From: Marivivens donghaensis
Lineage (GTDB): Bacteria > Pseudomonadota > Alphaproteobacteria > Rhodobacterales > Rhodobacteraceae
Direction of reading: 5' to 3'
Assembly (NCBI RefSeq): GCF_011806565.1
Contig: NZ_JAATOP010000015.1
Span: forward strand, 1-54,102
Length of the DNA stretch: 54,102 nt
The notes below the pieces were generated by a model. It did not search any database. It was not told the origin of the DNA and saw only the letters and a list, made by a program, of their open reading frames with translations. Below, in pieces: positions 15,536 through 24,721 of the stretch (positions within the stretch are counted from its first letter, which is position 1; each line of letters opens with the position of its first letter). Both the position numbers and the translations under genes were made by a program.

Positions 15536-16411
15536 TTAGATGTCGAGGAAGCGGATACCCGGCATCGATTTGATCTTGGCCACGTCCGCCTCGTAGTGCT
15601 GCGTGATGCGGTCCACGAGGTTCTGGTCCCAGCCTTCCAGCTCGAATTCATCGTAGATCGCGTCCTCCTTTGCGAACTTGTCGAGGAACGTGGAGATGAT
15701 CCGCCGCTTGCGCGCCTCGGTCTGGGGCGGGTGGGCACGGATGTAAGCGAGGAAGCGCTTCATCCCGTCGAGCGTCATGACCTCTTGCAGCAGATCGAAG
15801 CCGCCGGAAATGCGGGTCATCGGATCGACGCCCGAAATTTCGCGGATCAATTGCGCCCAGAGCAGCGGAGTGTCCTCATTGCACCAGACAGTAATGTCGA
15901 CATCGGCGGCCACGCTGTGCATCCGTTCGATCACGTCGGCCCAGCGCAACGTCTCCGGATCGCGTCCGTTCATGAACTTCAACAGGTCTGTCTGTTTGGA
16001 TGCTGAATAGACGGCGGGAATGAAGGTCGCGGGATTGCGTATCGCGAAGAAGAACTGGATGCGGTCTTCGGGAAACAGTTGCCGCAGGATCGAGACCTTC
16101 TCGATCGCGGTCGAATAGAACTGCCCGTTTTCAAAAATCCGGTTAGGCACGCACAGAAAGTCGGGATTCGACAGCACGACACGGCGGCCCTCGTTTTCTT
16201 CGAGGATCGCGTCGAGCAAAATGTCGCGGGTGTCGGGCTTGGGCGGAGCGCTGACGCAGGCGTGCATCGTCTCGCGCAGAAGACGGCGGTACTTGTTGGG
16301 GAGCGGGGCGACAATTCCCTGTTCATTCAGTGCTTTGGAGTTTTTCAGAAGGCTCTTCAGCAGGCGTTCTTCGTCCGTGCAATTCGCACCGATGTGAAAC
16401 GCAATATCCAT
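15536..16411 (-). CDS. Hypothetical protein, sulfotransferase-like P-loop fold suspected
   Basis: The 291-residue protein begins MDIAFHIGANCTDEERLLKS. This resembles the HIGxxKTGTT start of bacterial sulfotransferase-like proteins, but with the PAPS-binding Lys-Thr-Gly core replaced. Later RIQFFFAIRNPATFIPAVYS resembles the 3'-phosphate-binding region (R-N-P). There is no signal peptide or membrane segment. Family membership is tentative, and catalysis is doubtful because the P-loop is altered. Confidence 0.6.
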   Translation of the reverse strand: MDIAFHIGANCTDEERLLKSLLKNSKALNEQGIVAPLPNKYRRLLRETMHACVSAPPKPDTRDILLDAILEENEGRRVVLSNPDFLCVPNRIFENGQFYSTAIEKVSILRQLFPEDRIQFFFAIRNPATFIPAVYSASKQTDLLKFMNGRDPETLRWADVIERMHSVAADVDITVWCNEDTPLLWAQLIREISGVDPMTRISGGFDLLQEVMTLDGMKRFLAYIRAHPPQTEARKRRIISTFLDKFAKEDAIYDEFELEGWDQNLVDRITQHYEADVAKIKSMPGIRFLDI

Positions 16412-16492
16412 AGTCCTGCCCGTCGTTTTGTTTGTAAGCCAATATAGGGGCTTTTCTGGACAGCGAAACAGCTTTCGGCTACCTCGCTGATT

Positions 16493-18145
16493 ATGTCCGA
16501 CCAGTCTACTCAGATTTTGTCCTCAGCGCGTCGCTTCCGTGTCGATCCTTGGTCGATTACGGCAATTCTGATCGCGGCGCTTATGGTCATGCCGATTATC
16601 GCGGTGATCTGGTTCGCCTTTCACCCGACCGATAACATCTGGCCGCACCTTCTGGCGACGACGCTGCCGCGCTACCTGACCAACACGCTGGTGCTCGCGC
16701 TGTCAGTCGGCGTGATGTGCGCGATGATCGGGGCAGGGGCCGCGTGGCTGGTCGTGATGTACGAATTTCCGGGGCGAAAATGGCTGCAATGGGCGCTGCT
16801 GATGCCGCTCGCCGTGCCCGCCTATGTGGGGGCTTATGCGCTCGTTGACCTGCTGGAATACGCGGGTCCGGTGCAGACGGCGCTCCGCGAAGTGTTCGGC
16901 TGGACGCGGCCCACCGACTACTGGTTCCCCGCCATCCGCACGCGCTGGGCGGCGATCGTGGTGCTGTCGTTTTCGTTCTACCCCTACGTCTACATCCTCG
17001 CCCGCGCAGCGTTCCGCGAACAGTCGGGCGCTGGCTACGAGGTTGCCCGCGCGCTGGGTGTCGGCCCCATTGGCCGCTTCGTCCGCGTTGGCCTGCCGCT
17101 GGCCCGCCCTGCGATTGCCGCTGGCTGCGCAGTCGCGATGATGGAGACGGTGAACGATTTTGGCACCGTGGACTATTTTGCCGTGCAGACCCTAACGACG
17201 GGCATTTTCTCGACGTGGCTGCAAGGCGCGAACCTCGGCGGTGCGGCGCAGATCGCGGCGCTGGTGCTCGGGATCGTAGTGTTCCTCGTGACGCTCGAAA
17301 AGGTGTCCCGCCGCAAGAGCCGTTTCTTCAGCTCCGCCCGTGGCCAGCGCCCTGTGAGCGCCGTGAAACTGCGCGGTCCTGTGGCGTGGCTGGCGATGAT
17401 CGCGTGCCTGATCCCGCTGAGCGTGGGCTTCATCCTGCCCGTCACCGTGCTGACGAGCCACTCGCTTGTGGCCCGTGAATGGATGGCCCCTGGCCTGATG
17501 AAGGCGCTGTTTCACACCATCACCGTGGGCGGCATCGCCTCAGTTCTGACCGTCGCGGGCGGCGTGCTGATGGTCTACGGTGTGCGCCTGTCGGGCAAGC
17601 AGTTGCCGCGCCTTCTAATGCCTGTGACTGCTATCGGCTACGCCGCGCCGGGCGCTGTGCTCGGGATCGGTATCCTCGTGCCGCTCGCTGCGGTCGACAA
17701 CACCGTGGCGGATACCGTTCTGAACATCACCGGCTATGATCCGGGCCTTCTGCTGACCGGCACCGCCGCCGCGCTGTGCATCGCATACGTGGTGCGTTTC
17801 TTCGGCATTGCCCAAGGCGCTGCCGACGCCGCGCTGGGCCGCGTTGCGCCGAGCCTTCCGATGGCCGCCCGTTCGCTCGGCCAGACAGCCGGAGGCGTCC
17901 TTGGCCGCGTTTACATGCCGCTGGTACGCGCCTCGATTGGCTCCACGCTGCTGCTCGTGTTCGTTGACTGTGTCAAGGAACTGCCCGCGACGCTGCTGCT
18001 GCGGCCCTTCAACTACAACACGCTCGCGACCCGCGTGCACGAGAAGGCCAGTCTCGAAGACCTGACCCAAGCTGCCCCTGCCGCGCTGGTCATCACTGCT
18101 GTCGGCCTGATCGCCGTGGCCTTCCTCGCCCGCGCTAACCGCTAG
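16493..18145 (+). CDS. Fe3+-type ABC transporter permease (FbpB/SfuB-like)
   Basis: The 550-residue protein has two fused permease halves with about 12 membrane helices. Each half carries an EAA-type loop (GYEVARALGVGPIGRFVRVG near 182-201 and AARSLGQTAGGVLGRVYMPL near 460-480). The layout is that of ferric iron permeases FbpB/SfuB; ThiP-like transporters share the fold. No binding-protein or ATPase gene is nearby, so its partners must be elsewhere. Confidence 0.85.
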   Translation: MSDQSTQILSSARRFRVDPWSITAILIAALMVMPIIAVIWFAFHPTDNIWPHLLATTLPRYLTNTLVLALSVGVMCAMIGAGAAWLVVMYEFPGRKWLQWALLMPLAVPAYVGAYALVDLLEYAGPVQTALREVFGWTRPTDYWFPAIRTRWAAIVVLSFSFYPYVYILARAAFREQSGAGYEVARALGVGPIGRFVRVGLPLARPAIAAGCAVAMMETVNDFGTVDYFAVQTLTTGIFSTWLQGANLGGAAQIAALVLGIVVFLVTLEKVSRRKSRFFSSARGQRPVSAVKLRGPVAWLAMIACLIPLSVGFILPVTVLTSHSLVAREWMAPGLMKALFHTITVGGIASVLTVAGGVLMVYGVRLSGKQLPRLLMPVTAIGYAAPGAVLGIGILVPLAAVDNTVADTVLNITGYDPGLLLTGTAAALCIAYVVRFFGIAQGAADAALGRVAPSLPMAARSLGQTAGGVLGRVYMPLVRASIGSTLLLVFVDCVKELPATLLLRPFNYNTLATRVHEKASLEDLTQAAPAALVITAVGLIAVAFLARANR

Positions 18146-18221
18146 GACAGGTTTCGCATTCGGCGGAACGCGATCACAGTTTGCGGCGTTGGCCTAAGCC
18201 TGCCGCAAAGAAAGCCTCGTG

Positions 18222-19226
18222 ATGCGTTTCGAAGACCTTCTGATCCCCAAGCCGGAGGGCCTCTATTGCCCGCCCGGGGATTTCTACATTGATCCGGTCA
18301 AGCCCGTGTCCCGCGCGCTCATCACTCACGGCCACGCCGATCACGCAAGGTCGGGCCACGCCGCGGTCATGGCATCGCAGCAAACGCTCGACATCATGGC
18401 GATCCGCTACGGCGAGGATTTTACGAAAACCCGCCAGACCGCGGAGGGGAGGACCACCGTCGGCGATGTCACAGTGTCATTCCACCCTGCGGGCCACGTC
18501 CTCGGCTCCTGCCAGATCGCGGTAGAGCAGGGCGGCACCCGCGCTGTCGTGTCCGGAGACTACAGCCGTGTCGCCAATCCCGCCTGCGCGCCCTTCGAAC
18601 CTGTGGATTGCGATCTCTTCATCACCGAGGCCACCTTTGCGCTGCCCGTCTTCAACCATCCGCCGCCCAGTCAGGAAATCGGGCGGCTGCTGGATTCCGT
18701 TCGGGAGTTTCCCGAACGCGCCCACCTCGTCGGAGCCTACGCGCTGGGCAAGGCTCAGCGGGTGATCATGCTGCTGCGCGAGGCGGGATATGATGCGCCG
18801 ATCTTCATCCACGGCGCGCTTCAACGGCTCTGCGATTATCACATCGAGCAGGGCATCCCGCTCGGCGATCTGCGCCCTGCGACGATGGACAAGGCCGAGG
18901 CAAAGAAGCTCCGCGAGGCTGTCGTCATCGCGCCGCCCTCCGCTTTTGCCAGCCCTTGGGTGCAGCGGTTCGCCGATCCCGTCATCAGTTTCGCGTCCGG
19001 CTGGATGCAAATCCGCGCCCGTGCCCGCCAACGCGGGGTAGAGCTGCCGCTGATCGTTTCGGACCACGTAGACTGGCCTGACCTGACGCGGACGCTCGAA
19101 GAACTCAATCCCGAGGAATTCTGGATCACCCACGGGCGCGATGATGCCCTAATGCGCTGGGCGGACCTCACGCAGCGCAAGGCGCGTCCGCTCCATCTGG
19201 TGGGATACGAGGAGGAGGGCGAATGA
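18222..19226 (+). CDS. Ligase-associated DNA exonuclease (beta-CASP metallo-beta-lactamase)
   Basis: The 334-residue protein has the metal-binding motif THGHADHARSGH (about 37-48), a later AGHVLGS and a SGDYSR motif, all marks of metallo-beta-lactamase nucleases. The family (TIGR04122-like) is found next to ATP-dependent DNA ligases and is thought to act in DNA damage response. Its last bases overlap the ligase start (ATGA), showing coupled translation. ATG at 18222 is chosen over the GTG immediately before it. Confidence 0.85.
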   Translation: MRFEDLLIPKPEGLYCPPGDFYIDPVKPVSRALITHGHADHARSGHAAVMASQQTLDIMAIRYGEDFTKTRQTAEGRTTVGDVTVSFHPAGHVLGSCQIAVEQGGTRAVVSGDYSRVANPACAPFEPVDCDLFITEATFALPVFNHPPPSQEIGRLLDSVREFPERAHLVGAYALGKAQRVIMLLREAGYDAPIFIHGALQRLCDYHIEQGIPLGDLRPATMDKAEAKKLREAVVIAPPSAFASPWVQRFADPVISFASGWMQIRARARQRGVELPLIVSDHVDWPDLTRTLEELNPEEFWITHGRDDALMRWADLTQRKARPLHLVGYEEEGE

Positions 19227-20791
19227 AAGCCTTTGCAGAACTCCTCACCCGCCTTGCGTTCTCGCCGGGCCGCAACGCCAAGCTCGCCCACCTCGCGCAT
19301 TATTTCCGCGATGTGCCCGACCCCGAACGGGGCTACGCGCTGGCCGCTTTGACCGGCAACCTCGACATGGGGACGGCCAAGCCCGCGTTGGTGCGCGGCC
19401 TCGTGGCCGACCGTGTCGATGCCGAACTGTTCGCCATGTCCTACGATTACGTCGGCGACCTTGCCGAGACGGTCGCGCTAATCTGGCCGACTAGGCAAGA
19501 CCCCCGCGACATCGGCCTCAGCGAGGTCGTGGAGGCACTCACGGGCAGCGGCAAGGTCGAGGCCGCGCGCCTCATTGCAGGATGGCTGGACGCATTGGAA
19601 GCGTCGGAACGCTACGCCCTGATCAAGCTTGTCACGGGCTCCATGCGCGTCGGCGTATCGACCCGCATGGCCCTCACCGCGCTCGCCAGCAACGGCACCG
19701 TCCCGATTGAGGAAATCGAGGAGCTATGGACCGGCTTCGTCCCGCCATACCTAGACCTTTTCGCGTGGGTCGAAGGCGGCCCGAAACCCGAAGTGCTCGC
19801 CCGCGCGCCGTTCCGCCCTGTGATGCTCTCCACGCCCACGAACGAAGACGAACTCGCCGCCCGCGATCCGTCCGAATACGCCGCCGAGTGGAAATGGGAC
19901 GGCATCCGCATTCAGGCCGCCTGCGAGGGCGGTGCAGCGCGGCTCTACACCCGCACGGGCGAGGATATTTCGCACAGTTTCCCTGATCTCGTGGAGCGGA
20001 TGCAGTTCACTGGCACCCTCGACGGTGAACTGCTGGTGCGCCGCGATGATGTTGTGGCCCCCTTCGGCGATCTGCAAAAACGCCTTGGCCGCAAATCACC
20101 GGGCAAGGCGCTATTGAATAGCCACCCCGCTGCCCTGCGCCTTTATGACGTGCTGATGTGGGAGGGCAAGGATCTGCGCGGCCAGCCCTTCGACGCCCGC
20201 CGCGCCGCACTGGAAAACGCCGTCGCGCAGATGAACGAGCCGCGCTTCGATGCCTCACCGTTGCTGGAGTTTGCGACGTGGGACGACCTCGCCGCGCTCC
20301 GCGCCAATCCGCCCGATCCCGTTATCGAAGGCGTCATGCTCAAACGCCGCGACAGCGTCTATCAGGCGGGCCGCCCCCGCGGTCCTTGGTTTAAATGGAA
20401 GCGCGATGCGATGACCGTCGACGCCGTGCTGATGTACGCCCAGCGCGGCCACGGCAAGCGCTCCGGTTTCTACTCGGATTTCACCTTCGGCCTCTGGGAT
20501 GGAGAGATGCTGGTACCCGTCGGCAAGGCGTATTCCGGCTTCACCGACGAGGAGCTCCTCCGCCTAGACCGTTTTGTGCGCAACAACACGACCGAGCGCT
20601 TCGGCCCCGTGCGGAGCCTTGCCCCCAAGCTCGCCGTAGAAGTCGCTTTTGAGGGCCTGAACCGATCCACCCGCCACAAATCCGGCGTCGCCATGCGCTT
20701 CCCTCGTATCGCGCGTATCCGCTGGGACAAACCTGTCGAAGAGGCCGATGTCCTCGACACACTCAAAGCACTTTTGCCGCCCGAGACCTGA
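19223..20791 (+). CDS. ATP-dependent DNA ligase (exonuclease-associated)
   Basis: The 522-residue ligase has an N-terminal helical domain (1-195) and the adenylation motif EWKWDGIRIQ with nucleophile K224. Motif III-like DGELLVRRDD, motif IV EGVMLKRRDS and motif V FKWKRD follow. It seals DNA nicks in a repair pathway distinct from the replicative NAD ligase. Family operons often add a Lhr-type helicase and the PdeM nuclease; here only the exonuclease is adjacent, and a tRNA gene with an island follows. Confidence 0.9.
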   Translation: MKAFAELLTRLAFSPGRNAKLAHLAHYFRDVPDPERGYALAALTGNLDMGTAKPALVRGLVADRVDAELFAMSYDYVGDLAETVALIWPTRQDPRDIGLSEVVEALTGSGKVEAARLIAGWLDALEASERYALIKLVTGSMRVGVSTRMALTALASNGTVPIEEIEELWTGFVPPYLDLFAWVEGGPKPEVLARAPFRPVMLSTPTNEDELAARDPSEYAAEWKWDGIRIQAACEGGAARLYTRTGEDISHSFPDLVERMQFTGTLDGELLVRRDDVVAPFGDLQKRLGRKSPGKALLNSHPAALRLYDVLMWEGKDLRGQPFDARRAALENAVAQMNEPRFDASPLLEFATWDDLAALRANPPDPVIEGVMLKRRDSVYQAGRPRGPWFKWKRDAMTVDAVLMYAQRGHGKRSGFYSDFTFGLWDGEMLVPVGKAYSGFTDEELLRLDRFVRNNTTERFGPVRSLAPKLAVEVAFEGLNRSTRHKSGVAMRFPRIARIRWDKPVEEADVLDTLKALLPPET

Positions 20792-20846
20792 ACCACGAAA
20801 AACCCACTTTACAGCCCCAGCGCGACACACTAGGAAGCGGCGCAGT

Positions 20847-20922
20847 GCCTCTATAGCTCAGCTGGTAGAGCGTCTGATTTGTAATCAGAGGGTCGGGAGT
20901 TCGAGTCTCTCTGGGGGCACCA
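20847..20922 (+). tRNA. tRNA-Thr (anticodon TGT)
   Basis: A complete cloverleaf is visible: acceptor GCCTCTA/TGGGGGC with two G-U pairs, D arm, anticodon stem TCTGA/TCAGA with loop TTTGTAA (anticodon TGT), and T arm with GTTCGAG. The encoded CCA (20920-20922) follows discriminator A20919. The last 15 bases region (20909-20923) is the attachment site of the island. Insertion leaves the gene intact because the element carries an identical 3' end. Confidence 0.95.
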
Positions 20923-20923
20923 T
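20909..20923 (+). repeat. attL: 15-bp core CTCTGGGGGCACCAT inside tRNA-Thr
   Basis: This copy is the 3' end of the tRNA (T-arm edge, acceptor strand, CCA) plus one T. It is identical to 27846-27860, while the bases on either side differ. Confidence 0.85.
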
Positions 20924-20979
20924 TTACACCTTCTCAGGTGGCTTTTTCTCAACATTCTAAGGCCTTTCGTGGTTGTTCC

Positions 20980-21009
20980 GGGACACAAATCGGGACACAT
21001 TCGGGACAC
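20980..21009 (+). repeat. Left GGGACAC array (candidate integrase arm-binding sites)
   Basis: GGGACAC occurs at 20980, 20992 and 21003, spaced 12 and 11 bp, about one helical turn apart. The same order and spacing recur at 27743-27772 near the other end. The array lies just before the integrase start (21015), so binding could also repress the integrase. Confidence 0.7.
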
Positions 21010-21014
21010 TTTGA

Positions 21015-22361
21015 ATGGCTTTGATACTAAGAATGAAATACGTAGGCACACTGAGCGGTGGTCGTAAACGGTTCCGCAGGCGTTTCCCTAACGACGTAAT
21101 TAAGGTGCTCGGAAGGGAATACTTCCAAGTCGCAATGAAGGCGCGAGACGGGGCGGACTTCCACACGGAGTACGCAAAGCTCTTAGGTTAATACGATGAG
21201 GTCTGCCGTCGAGTGCTTCGAACGACAGAGGACGAGCAGAACGTACCGCCTCTAAAGCGCTGGGCCGAACTTCAGGAACAAGCCGCTGAGTTGCTCGCGG
21301 GGGTGCATGGCGCTCGTGATGAGGATGAAGCCCGAACGATACTCGCTGACGATCTTGAAGCGAGAAATGCTGACACGGCTCTCTACTCGGCAGTTCAAGG
21401 TCCTAGCAACAGACCAGATGTGACGCTGCTCGACGTCAAAGAATTGTACCGACAGGAGCGTGTCCACGACGACACCAAAGATCATCAGAGGCTTGATCGT
21501 ATCTTCGCTCGTATTGAGAAGGCGATAGGGCCTTTGAGTGCGGTTAAGCTCAAAGAACTAAAGCGCGAACACGCTCGAACGACACGAGACTACTACCTGA
21601 CGATGAAGAAGAAGAACGGTGAGTTCTTGGCGGTCAACTCCATCAAGCGTGAGTTTAAGACCATCAATGCCGCGATCAATCTGGCGCTCGTTGAAGATGA
21701 CCTCAAGGGGAAGGTCGCCAATCCGTTCGAGCATTTGGTTGTAGTAAGGCAGGGCGATACTGAGGTGGCCGAACACGAACAGCGTGACCCTCTTCCGAAG
21801 GATGTCATCCTTTCTATGCGGATACATATGGAGAGAAAGGTCAAGATACCTGAGTTGCGCCTAATCTGGACCCTCCTCGAGGGCACGGGGTGCCGCGTGT
21901 CGGAGGTCGTAGGTCTTCGGGTCGAAGATGTGGTCTTAGAGGGAGCTTACCCTCATCTACGGGTTGTCTCGCATGATGGCCGCCGCTTGAAAACCAAGGT
22001 GTCCAACCGCTTGGTTCCCCTTGTTGGCGAAACTCTAAAGGCCGCTCAAGAGGCCGTCGTCCTTGCCGGTGGCGCAGCTAATTTGTTTGAACGCTACGCT
22101 GCCGATGGCAAATCTACTGCGGTCTCAAAAGCTCTGATGAATTACCTCCGCAACTACACCAAAGACCCGAAGCACGTAGTCTATTCACTGCGGCACAACA
22201 TGAAGGACTACTTGCAAAGCGCAGGGGTGCCTGAGCGCGACGAGCACCGCATTCTGGGCCATTCAGAGGCCAATATGGGTGATAGGGTATATGGTGGTGG
22301 AGAGGCCCGTCTAAGGGCCGCCTACGAGGCTATGCAAAAAGCTCACGCTTGGATGCCTTAG
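21015..22361 (+). pseudogene. int: Tyrosine recombinase integrase interrupted by an ochre codon
   Basis: From ATG 21015 the frame reads MALILRMKYVGTLSGGRKRF onward for 58 codons and then meets TAA at 21189-21191. The same frame continues (YDEVCRRVLRTTEDEQN) to 22361 without any shift. The C-terminal part has the tyrosine recombinase residues: first Arg in GTGCRVSEVVGLR, Lys in RLKTKVSNRL, SLRHNM, ILGHS and the nucleophile Tyr in GDRVYGG. One base change restores a 448-residue integrase. Translation restarting at GTG 21213 would give a 382-residue protein without the N-terminal arm-binding region. It may be non-functional, or may be a reading-through or split form. Confidence 0.85.
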
Positions 22362-22681
22362 AGCAAGACAACATGCTCGCACTCTGTTTTAACAGATTGG
22401 CATCCACCTGCGGGCATGGCTCTGATTTTCAGACGTTTGGTCGAGTTTGAAAACGGCGGTGCCGTCAATCTTGCGCACATTGATTGCGAATAACAGGCAT
22501 CTGTTTGGCTAGCTATTTTCCGCTTAAGTGCATGATTTTAAATTACTAACGGAGATCTAGCTGCGGGGTGGGGCGATTGACCCACCCAATTGAATAGATA
22601 CGAACCATCTGTCGCGACACCTACTTCGGACCGCGACAGGTCGCTCGGGTCTTCTTTCCTCAAGCAGCGAGAAATCTCACA
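22362..22681. other. Non-coding gap after the integrase with repeats
   Basis: No gene is seen in these 320 bp. AAGTGCATGATTTTAAAT (22526-22543) recurs with two mismatches at 27795-27812 near attR. A hairpin GGGTGGG (22566-22572)/CCCACCC (22581-22587) is followed by the 16-mer CCCACCCAATTGAATA (22581-22596), whose exact inverse occurs at 26965-26980. Confidence 0.6.
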
Positions 22682-23662
22682 ATGAAAAATCACCTACACA
22701 ATGCCCGTGGGCAAACGACACCTCGTGCCTACAACACCGCACCCACTTCTCACCTTCACCCAAAGCATCAAAGCCACGTTGAAGTGGCTATCCGAAGCGG
22801 AAGCTTCTCTATTGGGGAACACCTTATTGATTGTTCTGTCCTTCCTAACGGTACGCGAGTGCTATCCGAGCGTTCGGTGCATCGGCTATTTCGTAGCAAG
22901 CGCGGTGGGGCGCACTACCAACGAAAAAAGAAGAATGAGGATGGCGCCTTTTTGCCCTCATATCTTTCCCCTAACAACCTTTATCCCTATATAAACAACG
23001 ACTTACTGGTGGCGCTGAAACAGCCAATTTCCTATCGACAGGTTGTTGGTGGGAAATCAGCAAACGGCCTAAACGCCGAGATGCTTCCCGACATTTGTAG
23101 TGTCTACCTAAGGGCGCGGCGCGCTGGGCGCATCCACTCCAAACAAGTGCATTTTGCAAACCAAGCGGAATTGCTTCTAGAGGCCTTCGCAAAGACTGGC
23201 ATTATCGCGCTCGTTGACGAGGCAACAGGCTATGAGAAGGTTCGGCCAGAGAGGGCGCTGCAAGGTAAGTTCTCAAAATATCTCACAAGGGAGATGCAGC
23301 CATGGCAAAAGACCTTTCCTGATGAGTTTTTCGCGGAGTTAGATCGTTTGCATGGCATGCGGACGACTGCGGGCAATCGCCCCGTCTGCTATGCGGCCTT
23401 CATCAATCGAACTGTATATGACTGTCTCGGAGATGGTGGGCTGCGTTGTCAGATCGAGAAGTTCAATTTCACGCCGAGCGGCAATAGGCGGGGTCGTTCA
23501 CATCAGTGGTTGTCCCAAGAGGGGCGTTTTCTCTTGATTGAGCAGATACAGAAAGTTCTCGAACTCATGACGGCTTGTCGCAATATCAAACACTTCAATC
23601 AAACTTTTGAGCGGCGTCGCAGAGCGGTTCGAGAGCCATACCTCTTCGACTTTATGAACTAG
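22682..23662 (+). CDS. P63C-domain protein of unknown function
   Basis: The 326-residue protein has an early region NGTRVLSERSVHRLFRSKRG and a later region ALVDEATGYEKVRPERALQG followed by KYLTREMQPWQKTFPDEFFA. Both are typical of P63C-domain proteins (PF10546-like), found in phages and islands with no settled function. Basic residues are common, suggesting nucleic-acid contact, but this is weak evidence. The ATG at 22682 has only a poor ribosome site (GAGAAA). Confidence 0.7.
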   Translation: MKNHLHNARGQTTPRAYNTAPTSHLHPKHQSHVEVAIRSGSFSIGEHLIDCSVLPNGTRVLSERSVHRLFRSKRGGAHYQRKKKNEDGAFLPSYLSPNNLYPYINNDLLVALKQPISYRQVVGGKSANGLNAEMLPDICSVYLRARRAGRIHSKQVHFANQAELLLEAFAKTGIIALVDEATGYEKVRPERALQGKFSKYLTREMQPWQKTFPDEFFAELDRLHGMRTTAGNRPVCYAAFINRTVYDCLGDGGLRCQIEKFNFTPSGNRRGRSHQWLSQEGRFLLIEQIQKVLELMTACRNIKHFNQTFERRRRAVREPYLFDFMN

Positions 23663-23701
23663 AGAGCCGTGAAATAGAGCTTGTAGTAAGGCCCGTTTAG
23701 C

Positions 23702-24334
23702 TCACCTCCACACCTCCAACGCCGCCTCTGCCTTCGCCGGGTCGTCCTTAATCCGCAGGACGGCCTGACGGGAGAGACCCGTGGCTTTGGAGATGGAGGA
23801 GGTGCCAGCGCCTTGGCAGAGCATCTCCATTACCACCGATAGCTGCTCACGGTCATAGCTCGGTTTGCGTCCACGGTAACTCTGAGGGTCACGCTCACGG
23901 GCAGCCGCTATGCCAGCCTTCTGCGCCTCCTTCGTGGCTTCTGCCTGCGCCTGTGCCGTGGCAGCCATGAAGGCAATGAGAGCGTCCCTCACGGCCTCCT
24001 GCATGGGGTCTGTGGTGGCTCCGTCGAAGGTGAGGTTGTTGATCACCGTGCGGATGATGACGCCTCGACGCATGAACTCCCTGATGGTGTCCGTCACGTC
24101 CTGATAGTTACGCCCCAGACGGTCCACCCAGCGGACCACGAGCGTGTCACCTCTGCGGAGCATGTCGAACAGCCTACGGCCTTCTTCGCGCTCTCTGAGC
24201 GTCGTGGTGACGCCTGAGGTGCCGTGGTCGGCCACCACCTCCTCAATGACAAACCCTGCGGCCTCTGCCTGAGATTTCTGGTGATCGAGGGTCTGCTCCG
24301 TGGTGGAGACGCGGGCATAGAGAATAGTGGTCAT
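23702..24334 (-). CDS. Serine recombinase (resolvase/invertase family)
   Basis: The 210-residue protein has catalytic S10 in YARVSTTEQ, with R8, R68, D71, R72 and R75 in VVRWVDRLGRN, and a C-terminal Hin-like helix-turn-helix (about 160-200, GTSSISKATGLSRQAVLRIK). The size fits small resolvases or invertases rather than large integrases. Just upstream (24350-24463) lie several TGTCCG/CGGACA half-sites that look like its recombination or operator site. It may resolve dimers of the excised element or invert a segment. Confidence 0.9.
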   Translation of the reverse strand: MTTILYARVSTTEQTLDHQKSQAEAAGFVIEEVVADHGTSGVTTTLREREEGRRLFDMLRRGDTLVVRWVDRLGRNYQDVTDTIREFMRRGVIIRTVINNLTFDGATTDPMQEAVRDALIAFMAATAQAQAEATKEAQKAGIAAARERDPQSYRGRKPSYDREQLSVVMEMLCQGAGTSSISKATGLSRQAVLRIKDDPAKAEAALEVWR

Positions 24335-24349
24335 GGTGCTGTCCAGAAG

Positions 24350-24463
24350 TGTCCGTAAAGGTTACGACCGCTAGATTGACTGTCCGTTGATGAAAGTCAA
24401 CTCTTACGGACACACTTTCGGACAGTCTTCGGGGGTGACCGTTACGGTATACCCTTACGGACA
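24350..24463. promoter_or_regulatory. Candidate res site: five TGTCCG/CGGACA half-sites
   Basis: Elements: TGTCCGTAA (24350-24358), TGTCCGTTG (24381-24389), TTACGGACA (24404-24412), TTCGGACA (24417-24424) and TTACGGACA (24455-24463). Those at 24381 and 24412 face each other as ends of a 32-bp site. The start and end sequences resemble half-sites of Tn3-type resolvases, and the cluster overlaps the recombinase promoter. Confidence 0.6.
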
Positions 24464-24721
24464 AAACGAACAGATCGCGCTAGGGCTGGTCTGCTAAGGG
24501 CGCCTCAACTCAAAATTGCTCTGAGATGGGTGTCGGACAAGTTCGCCAGAGAGATAAGCAAGTTAAGGACACGGCAGTCTTCGTTGACGAAAAGTCGACA
24601 GTTGTGCAATTTATATTTCTAGCGCTTGGCACAGGCCACCGTGCATGATGCAATATCATCAATATTGTACGCCTCGGAGCGAAGTAGAGAGAAATCTGAA
24701 CATATATATGAGGCCGGAAAA

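Noticed and set aside
22361-22378. GAGCA/TGCTC hairpin after the integrase as a terminator
   Set aside because: Only a 5-bp stem and no U-run.
24626-24721. Upstream TTG/GTG starts for the membrane-anchored unknown gene
   Set aside because: They would place about 32 extra residues before the membrane helix and lack good ribosome sites; ATG 24722 is more plausible.
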